Origin: UMGS1649 sp045651205
GTDB lineage: Bacteria > Bacillota > Clostridia > TANB77 > CAG-465
Direction: 5' to 3'
Assembly (NCBI GenBank): GCA_045651205.1
Contig: JAZRSA010000038.1
Coordinates: forward strand, 1 to 19,570
Length of the DNA: 19,570 nucleotides
In this document: positions 14,463 through 19,570 of the stretch, one piece after another
How positions within the stretch are numbered: the first letter of the stretch is position 1
How the letters are laid out: each line of letters starts with the position of its first letter
Notes under the pieces: generated by a model
What the model was told of the DNA's origin: nothing
Database searches by the model: none
What the model saw: only the letters and a program-made list of their open reading frames with translations
Program-made: the position numbers and the translations under genes

Positions 14463-14987
14463 ATGCCAGGAACAAATAGACTATCAAGAACAAAAGGAGC
14501 TAGGGATGCGCTATTAAAAGGGCTAGTTACACAATTAATCCAAAATGGAAAAGTTGAAACTACTCTTGCTAAAGCTAAGGAAGTTAAACCATTAGCAGAT
14601 AGCATAATTAGTCTTGCAATTAAAGAAGCAGCAAATTTCGAAAACAAAGAGAAAACTGTTTCAAGAGCTAAATTAGATAAGAACGGAAAAAAAGTAAAAA
14701 TTGAAAAGACTTCTAAGAACGGTAAGAAATACCAAGTAGTAGAAAGAGAAATAGTTAAAGAAACAGTTAAAGTTGATATGCCTTCTAAATTAGCAGCTAG
14801 AAGAAAAATGTTTAAGCTTGTAAACAAAATTCACGATGCTAAAGGTAATACAATCGACTTAACAAATAAATTATTTGACGAAATAGCACCTAAATATGAA
14901 GCAGGTAAAGGCGGGTACACTAGAATAACTAAACTTGTTGCAAGAAAAGGCGACGCTGCTGAAATGGCTATAATTGAACTTATATAA
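14463..14987 (+). CDS. rplQ: 50S ribosomal protein L17 with a long internal insertion
   Basis: L17 lies near the polypeptide exit tunnel. The N-terminal part (to about residue 57, including LVTQLIQNGKVETTLAKAKE) and the C-terminal part (from about 107, including LFDEIAPKYEAGKGGYTRITKL and ending MAIIELI) are canonical. The protein has 174 residues against about 115-130 in most bacteria. The difference is an inserted block at about residues 57-107, rich in Lys and Glu with two NGKK motifs (LDKNGKKVK, TSKNGKKYQ), between the AKE helix and the AARRKMF helix. The frame is unbroken, so the insert is real at the DNA level. AGGAGG is 9 bases upstream. It is the last gene of the operon; a terminator follows. 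Confidence 0.96.
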   Translation: MPGTNRLSRTKGARDALLKGLVTQLIQNGKVETTLAKAKEVKPLADSIISLAIKEAANFENKEKTVSRAKLDKNGKKVKIEKTSKNGKKYQVVEREIVKETVKVDMPSKLAARRKMFKLVNKIHDAKGNTIDLTNKLFDEIAPKYEAGKGGYTRITKLVARKGDAAEMAIIELI

Positions 14988-14994
14988 TAAATTA

Positions 14995-15024
14995 ACACCT
15001 AATCCCTAAAGATTAGGTGTTTTT
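14995..15024 (+). terminator. Intrinsic terminator of the alpha operon
   Basis: ACACCTAATC (14995-15004) and GATTAGGTGT (15011-15020) form a perfect 10-bp stem with a CCTAAA loop, followed by TTTT. The next promoter's -35 box begins two bases later. Confidence 0.9.
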
Positions 15025-15025
15025 A

Positions 15026-15054
15026 TTGACAATGTTAACATAAAATGTTACAAT
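15026..15054 (+). promoter_or_regulatory. Strong promoter of the non-coding region after rplQ
   Basis: Perfect TTGACA at 15026-15031, TACAAT at 15049-15054, 17-base spacing, and TG at 15046-15047 (extended -10). The spacer carries a perfect dyad TAACAT (15036-15041), AAA, ATGTTA (15045-15050), a possible operator. Transcription is expected to start near 15061. Confidence 0.85.
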
Positions 15055-15310
15055 ATTAGTGTATAAGAAAATCCTAAAACACCTTATTAAGTGGAATGGA
15101 TGAGTAATAGAATAAATTCTATTTAATGGTTTGACGGATATATATTATTTAAGGTATGTATAGTATATGTAATTTAATACATATAGTATATGTATTTTTA
15201 AATAGCGCACTATCTAGAATAAGGTAGTGTTTATCCTGTTTATACGCGGGAGTAGCTGTTTAAAAATACACATATGCATATACTTCAAAGAATACTTTGA
15301 CGCTCTTAAC

Positions 15311-15386
15311 TCTGACGGGTTGGTAGTAAAACATCAGACGCTATTATATCTGACGGGTTGGTAGCAAAACATCAGACACTATTACA
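15311..15386 (+). repeat. Two tandem 38-nt hairpin units within the ncRNA
   Basis: Units 15311-15348 and 15349-15386 are identical at 35 of 38 positions; the three differences are all transitions. Each has TCTGA and TCAGA arms around an identical 18-base loop except one position (CGGGTTGGTAG then C/T, AAAACA), then a GACxCTATTA tail. A degenerate third unit precedes them: hairpin TCAAAG/CTTTGA at 15285-15300 followed by CGCTCTTA. Confidence 0.85.
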
Positions 15387-15508
15387 GGTGAGTATGTAAG
15401 GTAAGATTAGCCTAAAGATGCGTTATGGTATCATACTGTTTTGTACAATTTTTGTTTGAACAAAGATTGGCACCGTTTTGTGATAGTCAAGCTATCACAA
15501 TTGGAGGG

Positions 15509-15543
15509 ATAGGCGTTTCAGAGGCTCGCCTATACATATTTTT
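15509..15543 (+). terminator. Terminator-like hairpin in the ncRNA region
   Basis: ATAGGCG (15509-15515) pairs with CGCCTAT (15527-15533), 11-base loop, and TTTTT at 15539-15543 after an ACATA gap. The gap weakens it, so partial read-through is plausible. Confidence 0.5.
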
Positions 15544-15634
15544 AGTAATAATATACGTACAAACCAACGTAAGCTAATTTATAAACAAACAAGACATTAT
15601 ATATTTAACGCTAACACAAATTAGCTGTATATAA

Positions 15635-15670
15635 AAATCACCAAGGAACTCCATGGTGATTTCTTTTTTT
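15635..15670. terminator. Bidirectional terminator between the ncRNA and tmcAL
   Basis: AAATCACCA (15635-15643) and TGGTGATTT (15654-15662) form a perfect 9-bp stem, with a smaller GGA/TCC pairing in the loop. Seven T residues follow on the plus strand (15664-15670). On the minus strand the same hairpin is followed by a T-rich stretch and lies 16 bases past the tmcAL stop. Upstream, AGCTAATTT (15572-15580) pairs with AAATTAGCT (15618-15626). Confidence 0.82.
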
Positions 15671-15685
15671 CTAAATTTTGTCTAG

Positions 15686-16870
15686 TCATTTTACAACAAT
15701 CGTATTTGTATAATCCTCATTCATAGTGTGAGATATATTATTTGCAAATATATCTAAATAAACATTTTCTTTAACATTTGTATCTAATGTTTCTAGTATA
15801 TCATCAGTTACTTTGGGTATATATGTAATCTTGCTATTTTTAGAAATTAAAGATAGAAGATTTGAACTATTTTCTTTAACCTTTAATACTCTTGCATAAT
15901 ATATGTTACTAAGACTTGTATATTTATCTTTAGTAATTCCAAGTAATATATATATACATATTCTTTTTATTCTGCTTAGTGTAAATCTCTTGCTTTTTAC
16001 ATTATGGATATATTCGGTGTAACTAGATGAGTTTAACAGTTCGTCATATAGTTTGTTTTCTAATCCTTCAGAAACATCGTGTATATTTTTTAATCCTTCT
16101 TTACCAAGTTTAAGCACTGAGAATCTTAATAATTCCCATAGATTTTTATTTAGTTTGTAGTTACCTTTTTTAATAGCAAGATATGTATTTTCTGGCACAG
16201 ATAAAGAAATGTTTTCGGTATCTATTGTAAGCGCTTCACGAATAGCTGTAGAACTTGCTAGAACGCTATTTTCTACTATTTTATCATCTCTGTGGTTAGT
16301 TGTTAGTCTGTGAACTAAAACAGGCTTAATTTGGCTGTTAGAGCTAATTAAAGCTTTAATATATTCTACGCCTAAAAGATTGTTTGGCTCTTCTAAGACA
16401 TTCTTCAAATCTTCATTTACAAAGTCTGTTATGGCAAGATATTCTGCTGATGCATAAGGAATGCCGTCTTTTAGATATTCTTTTTTCTTTTCCACTATTT
16501 CATTAGCATAATTTACCTTTACATTAGCTATTTTTTCTAGTTTACTAATATCTTGTGTCTCAGCACCAAATGCAATATGTGTAACACATCCAAGGTTATT
16601 TAATATATTTACTGCACCTTTTGCGAAGTTTTCTGCACTTGAAGTTGCATATATTGTTGGAAGTTCTAATACTAAATCTGCACCGCATTCTACAGCAATC
16701 TTAGCGCGAGTAAACTTATCTAGAGTTGCTATGTTACCTTGTTCAGTAAAGCTACCAGACATTATTACTATTACATAATCTGCATTAGTTAATTCTTTAG
16801 CTTTTTTAATGTGGTAAATATGTCCGTTATGCATAGGATTGTATTCTGCTATTATCCCTACAATGTTCAT
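15686..16870 (-). CDS. tmcAL: tRNA(Met) cytidine acetate ligase (YlbM family)
   Basis: TmcAL makes N4-acetylcytidine at the wobble base of elongator tRNA(Met), activating acetate with ATP. The 394-residue product begins MNIVGIIAEYNPMHNGHIYH, the family's nucleotidyltransferase-like HxGH motif (His14, His17). The conserved MSGSFTEQGNIATLDKFTRA and CGADLVLELP blocks follow, then a GVEYIKAL region. The length matches the family. AAAGGAGATG lies upstream of the start on the minus strand. It is alone on the minus strand, divergent from the RNase HI fusion gene, with face-to-face promoters. Its transcript ends at the shared terminator near 15650. Confidence 0.93.
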   Translation of the reverse strand: MNIVGIIAEYNPMHNGHIYHIKKAKELTNADYVIVIMSGSFTEQGNIATLDKFTRAKIAVECGADLVLELPTIYATSSAENFAKGAVNILNNLGCVTHIAFGAETQDISKLEKIANVKVNYANEIVEKKKEYLKDGIPYASAEYLAITDFVNEDLKNVLEEPNNLLGVEYIKALISSNSQIKPVLVHRLTTNHRDDKIVENSVLASSTAIREALTIDTENISLSVPENTYLAIKKGNYKLNKNLWELLRFSVLKLGKEGLKNIHDVSEGLENKLYDELLNSSSYTEYIHNVKSKRFTLSRIKRICIYILLGITKDKYTSLSNIYYARVLKVKENSSNLLSLISKNSKITYIPKVTDDILETLDTNVKENVYLDIFANNISHTMNEDYTNTIVVK

Positions 16871-16887
16871 TTCTTCATCTCCTTTTG

Positions 16888-16916
16888 TTGCAAGTTAATT
16901 TCATATGATATATAAT
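16888..16916 (+). promoter_or_regulatory. Promoter of the RNase HI-acetyltransferase gene
   Basis: TTGCAA at 16888-16893 and a perfect TATAAT at 16911-16916, 17 bases apart. Start expected near 16923, leader about 32 bases. The -10 box overlaps the minus-strand -10 of tmcAL. Confidence 0.75.
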
Positions 16917-16940
16917 ACCACAAAAGAGCGAGTATTACAA
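16912..16940 (-). promoter_or_regulatory. Divergent promoter of tmcAL
   Basis: On the minus strand, TTGTAA (16940-16935) and TATTAT (16917-16912) with 17-base spacing. The -10 shares five bases with the plus-strand TATAAT, so polymerase can probably occupy only one of the two promoters at a time. Confidence 0.65.
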
Positions 16941-16954
16941 TAAAGGAGAGAGTT

Positions 16955-18007
16955 ATGCAAAAAGTAACAATATATACAGATGGAGCGTGTAGTGGAAATC
17001 CTGGACCTGGAGGATATGCAGCAATAATTATGTGCGGAGATAGTTCTAAAGAAATATTTGGAGCTGAAAGACAAACAACAAATAACAGAATGGAACTAAG
17101 AGCAGCTATTGAAGGGCTTAAAGTTTTAACTAAACCATGCGAAGTTACATTATACTCAGATAGTGCATATTTAGTTAATGCATATCTAAATAAATGGGTT
17201 GAAGGTTGGAAAAAGAATGGTTGGAGAAATTCTCAAAAAGAAGCTGTTAAGAATGTGGATTTATGGGAAGAAATTGAACGCTTAAGAGAGATACATGTGG
17301 TTAACTTTGTTAAAGTTAAAGGTCATGCAGATAACAAGTATAACAACAGATGTGATGAGCTTGCAGTTGCAGCAATAAAGAACATAGATGAGCTTGAAAA
17401 TGTGGGAGAAAAGGCAGAAGAAAAAATAGAAAGAGAAGATCTTGTATACAAAGCATTTAAGGATTATCCAGAACTTGAAACAGAAAGATTAAAACTTAGA
17501 TTATTTAACGATACAGATGCAGATTCGCTATATGAAGCATGTAGCGATGAAGAAGTTACTAGATTCCTCTCTTTTGATACATATACATCTATGGATGATG
17601 CATATAGCAGATTAGAGTTTCTAAAAGAAGAATATAAAAAACTAGAAGAACCACCTGTTTGGGCTATAACCTTAAAAGGTGAAGATAAAGCAATAGGAAG
17701 CATAAACTATTTACATGTAAAAGAAAAACATAGTGAAGCAGAAATTGGTTATTGGTTAGCAAGAAAACATTGGAATAAAGGCATAATGACAGAAGCAGTT
17801 AAAGAAGTATTAAAATTTGGTTTTGAGAATATGGGGCTTAACAGAGTCGTTATTCGTTGTGATTCTAGAAATGTTGGATCATATAGAGTAATGGAAAAGA
17901 GTGGCCTTGTATACGAAGGAACACATAGACAAGATAGACTTTCTAAGGGCGAATTTGTAGATACAAAGATATATTCTATGCTTAAGGAAGAATACTTTAG
18001 TAAATAA
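16955..18007 (+). CDS. RNase HI fused to a RimJ/RimL-type GNAT acetyltransferase
   Basis: RNase HI cuts RNA in RNA-DNA hybrids. Residues 1 to about 141 are a complete RNase HI: YTDGACSGNPGPGG with Asp9, NNRMELRAA with Glu47, LYSDSAYL with Asp69, VKGHADN with His124 and RCDELA with Asp134. The four acidic catalytic residues are intact. A charged linker (about 142-170) leads to a GNAT domain (about 171-350) of the RimJ/RimL type: YPELETERLKLR at its start, AEIGYWLARKHWNKGIMTEA as the acetyl-CoA region, and NVGSYRVMEKSGLVYEG. The frame is continuous, with no internal start or ribosome binding site of note. GGAGAG is about 7 bases from the ATG. The GNAT substrate is unknown; N-terminal or small-molecule acetylation is possible. 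Confidence 0.92.
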   Translation: MQKVTIYTDGACSGNPGPGGYAAIIMCGDSSKEIFGAERQTTNNRMELRAAIEGLKVLTKPCEVTLYSDSAYLVNAYLNKWVEGWKKNGWRNSQKEAVKNVDLWEEIERLREIHVVNFVKVKGHADNKYNNRCDELAVAAIKNIDELENVGEKAEEKIEREDLVYKAFKDYPELETERLKLRLFNDTDADSLYEACSDEEVTRFLSFDTYTSMDDAYSRLEFLKEEYKKLEEPPVWAITLKGEDKAIGSINYLHVKEKHSEAEIGYWLARKHWNKGIMTEAVKEVLKFGFENMGLNRVVIRCDSRNVGSYRVMEKSGLVYEGTHRQDRLSKGEFVDTKIYSMLKEEYFSK

Positions 18008-18028
18008 AACAAATAACAAAATAAACAT

Positions 18029-18067
18029 AAACCACCTAAGATATACATAGTATGTTTTAGGTGGTTT
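18029..18067 (+). promoter_or_regulatory. Hairpin hiding the spoIIM ribosome binding site, possibly also a terminator
   Basis: AAACCACCTAA (18029-18039) pairs perfectly with TTAGGTGGTTT (18057-18067), and ATAC/GTAT can pair in the loop. The 3' arm contains AGGTGG (18059-18064), the apparent ribosome binding site of the next gene. The T-run after it is broken (TTTGTGTGTTT), so termination would be weak. Confidence 0.6.
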
Positions 18068-18069
18068 GT

Positions 18070-18684
18070 GTGTTTAAAAGATACATTAAAGAGTATATTT
18101 TAAAGAATAAATATGATTTGGCTATATTGTTGGTTATGCTAATAACAGGAATTATAGTAGGCATTGGTATATATGTTTTTTCTGATACTAATGTTAAAGG
18201 GGAACTTGTTATTAAAGCGACAGAGGTATTTAAGCTTGCTAGTAGTAAAGAGTACATAGAAACAAACGTTGTACCTAATGGTATAAAGACAAATGTTATA
18301 TTACTTTTAGTGCTTGCAGTATCGAGTGTAACTTTGTTTGGTAGATATGTTATAGAAATGATGATGCTATTAAAAGGTGCAATGATAAGCATATATTCCG
18401 CTATACTTTTTAATGTATTCGGACTAGGTTATGGAACATTAGTAGTATTGTTATTGGTAGGATTAGTTAATCTTATATATATTCCTGCATATTTGTTTTT
18501 ATCTTTAATGTTTATGGAAATACACTTTAATATATTTAAAGCAAAGCAAAGTGGAATAAATATAATTGAAATGTTTGGGAGTGTTATAAAAATATTGCTA
18601 GGGTTTGTTGTAATCTTTTCTAGTATAATTATGGAACAAACCTTGAGTTTAGTGGCTTTAAAGATATTTTTAAAACTAAATTAA
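18070..18684 (+). CDS. spoIIM: Stage II sporulation protein M-like membrane protein
   Basis: SpoIIM works with SpoIID and SpoIIP in remodelling peptidoglycan during engulfment of the forespore. The product of about 204 residues has four to five hydrophobic segments, a length and layout like the family. The block with LVNLIYIPAYLFLSLMF near residues 135-152 matches the conserved C-terminal region. The frame is open from GTG 18061, but AGGTGG at 18059-18064 fits GTG 18070 (VFKRYIKEY) as start, spaced by 5 bases. Its position just before xerD recurs in Firmicutes. Overall divergence leaves some doubt about the name. It is the only sporulation gene visible here. Confidence 0.7.
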   Translation: MFKRYIKEYILKNKYDLAILLVMLITGIIVGIGIYVFSDTNVKGELVIKATEVFKLASSKEYIETNVVPNGIKTNVILLLVLAVSSVTLFGRYVIEMMMLLKGAMISIYSAILFNVFGLGYGTLVVLLLVGLVNLIYIPAYLFLSLMFMEIHFNIFKAKQSGINIIEMFGSVIKILLGFVVIFSSIIMEQTLSLVALKIFLKLN

Positions 18685-18735
18685 GCTATAAAAAGAATAA
18701 AAAACAAAATTGGTTACATAAAAATAAAAAAACAC

Positions 18736-18764
18736 TTGCAAATCCTTTAAAAGTAGTGTAAAAT
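18736..18764 (+). promoter_or_regulatory. xerD promoter
   Basis: TTGCAA at 18736-18741 and TAAAAT at 18759-18764 with 17-base spacing. It lies in the 130-base gap after spoIIM, in which no clear terminator was found. Leader about 45 bases. Confidence 0.6.
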
Positions 18765-18814
18765 AGTAGCAGTTATTAAAAAATTATGTAATATACAGCA
18801 TATGGGGGTAAGAA

Positions 18815-19570
18815 ATGGAACTTATAATTCAAGACTTTATTGAGTACTTAGAAAGCAGACAAGTGTCTAAAAACACATTACTATCTTACAAAAGAGATAT
18901 CAACCAACTAGCAGAATATTTAGACGAAGTTGGTAAGAAGATGTTCGAAGCAACAGAAGAAGACTTAGTAGCCTATATCGCATATATGCAAACACTAGGA
19001 AAATCTAATGCAACAATATCTAGATGTATTGCTTCAATGAAAGCATTCTATAGATATTTATTAAAATTAAAACTTGTTGAAGAAAATATAGCAGACAAGC
19101 TATCTTCACCAAAAGTAGAAAAGAAAGAGCTTTCAATACTATCTGTAACTGAAGTAGAGAGCCTTCTAGAACAACCTAATCTTTCTGACCTTAAAGGACA
19201 AAGAGATAAGGCTATGTTGGAGACCCTTTACGCAACTGGTATCAGAGTTACAGAATTAATATCTTTGAATTTAAGTGAATTAAACCTTAACGCTGGACAC
19301 ATAAAAGTTAAAAAGAAAAATAAAGAGAGAATTATTCCATTAGGAAATACAACTCTTAGATATTTAAGAGAATATGTGGAAAACGTAAGACCTCTACTTA
19401 TTAAAACAGAGGACGAGCCATCTTTATTTATAAATGCTAATGGTCAAAAAATGACTAGACAAGGATTCTGGAAAATATTAAAACAATATAAAGAACAAGC
19501 TAAAATAGATAAAGAATTAACACCACACACAATCAGACATTCATTTGCAGTACATATGTTGCAAAATGGT
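18815..19570 (+). CDS. xerD: Tyrosine recombinase XerD (XerC/D family), 3'-truncated by the window edge
   Basis: XerC/D recombinases resolve chromosome dimers at dif. The window holds 252 codons. The N-terminal SAM-like core-binding domain covers about residues 1-85 (FIEYLESRQVSKNTLLSYKRDI, NATISRCIASMKAFYRYL). The catalytic domain follows, with the first Arg in LYATGIRVTELISLNL, Lys in the KVKKKNKERIIPLG strand turn, and HTIRHSF carrying the His and second Arg. The last His and the Tyr nucleophile are beyond the edge. GGGGG lies upstream of the ATG. XerD is more likely than XerC because of the spoIIM neighbour, but a Xer homologue of other type cannot be excluded. Confidence 0.88.
   Translation, partial: MELIIQDFIEYLESRQVSKNTLLSYKRDINQLAEYLDEVGKKMFEATEEDLVAYIAYMQTLGKSNATISRCIASMKAFYRYLLKLKLVEENIADKLSSPKVEKKELSILSVTEVESLLEQPNLSDLKGQRDKAMLETLYATGIRVTELISLNLSELNLNAGHIKVKKKNKERIIPLGNTTLRYLREYVENVRPLLIKTEDEPSLFINANGQKMTRQGFWKILKQYKEQAKIDKELTPHTIRHSFAVHMLQNG

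Larger units (their letters stand above)
15061..15543 (+). ncRNA. Candidate large structured non-coding RNA, class not recognised
   Basis: No plausible protein gene lies in this 480-base span, yet it has a near-consensus promoter and dense complementarity. Paired elements seen: hairpin 15106-15112/15117-15123; a 15-bp long-range helix 15191-15205/15256-15270 with one G-T pair; inside it a 7-bp hairpin 15208-15214/15223-15229; 15285-15290/15295-15300; two 38-nt tandem hairpin units (15311-15386); 15391-15396/15432-15437; a perfect 9-bp hairpin 15478-15486/15492-15500; and a terminator-like hairpin 15509-15515/15527-15533 with TTTTT at 15539-15543. The RNA may instead read on to the stronger terminator at 15635-15670, making about 610 nt. 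I saw no tmRNA, RNase P, SRP, 6S, T-box or group I/II intron landmarks. Large ornate RNAs (OLE, ROOL, GOLLD) are comparators, not identifications. Confidence 0.65.

Noticed and set aside
14306..14827. 173-codon minus-strand frame across rpoA and rplQ
   Set aside because: It overlaps two certain genes, and no ribosome binding site or family resemblance supports it.
15311..15386. Two-repeat CRISPR remnant
   Set aside because: The 38-base units are directly adjacent without spacers and each forms a hairpin; no cas genes are nearby.
15061..15670. tmRNA, RNase P RNA, T-box or intron
   Set aside because: Looked on both strands for tRNA-like ends with CCA and tag codons, for RNase P core motifs, for the T-box GGGTGGNACCGCG, and for group II domain V; none seen.

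Overview
The window is A+T-rich and reads as the chromosome of a low-GC Firmicute, most likely an uncultured spore-forming Clostridia lineage. The evidence is a Gram-positive spc/alpha ribosomal-protein order, AGGAGG-type ribosome binding sites, sigma-A promoters of the TTGACA/TATAAT type, zinc-binding (Cys-containing) forms of S4, L36 and adenylate kinase, and the TmcAL, SpoIIM and XerD genes. No rRNA, tRNA, CRISPR array or insertion sequence was found.

Bases 1-3230: the end of the spc operon, rplF (partial)-rplR-rpsE-rplO-secY. rpmD (L30) is missing between rpsE and rplO. A terminator follows secY. Bases 3250-6840: an accessory unit with its own promoter and terminator. It encodes two paralogous membrane-anchored proteins of unknown function and a small multi-pass membrane protein. 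Bases 7015-8547: adk-map with its own promoter and terminator; map carries a one-base frameshift. Bases 8536-11393: a second accessory block of three single-gene units. These are a HipA-like kinase, a 91-residue protein resembling the N-terminal piece of HipA (HipS-like), and a type IV pilin-like Ig-domain surface protein. Bases 11439-15024: the alpha operon infA-rpmJ-rpsM-rpsK-rpsD-rpoA-rplQ, with a strong promoter, structured leader and spacer RNA, and an unusually long L17.

Bases 15026-15670 hold no convincing protein gene. They show a near-consensus promoter, many paired elements (one 15-bp long-range helix, several hairpins, two 38-nt tandem hairpin units) and terminator hairpins. This is the best candidate for an undescribed large structured RNA. 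Next come tmcAL (minus strand) and, divergently, an RNase HI-acetyltransferase fusion gene; the two promoters share a -10 box. spoIIM and the first 252 codons of xerD close the window.

The ribosomal, secretion, nucleotide and RNA polymerase genes form the usual growth-related core. The unusual point is that the normally tight secY-adk-map-infA stretch is opened at two places by accessory genes, each with its own promoter and terminator, so that one superoperon is now several transcription units.
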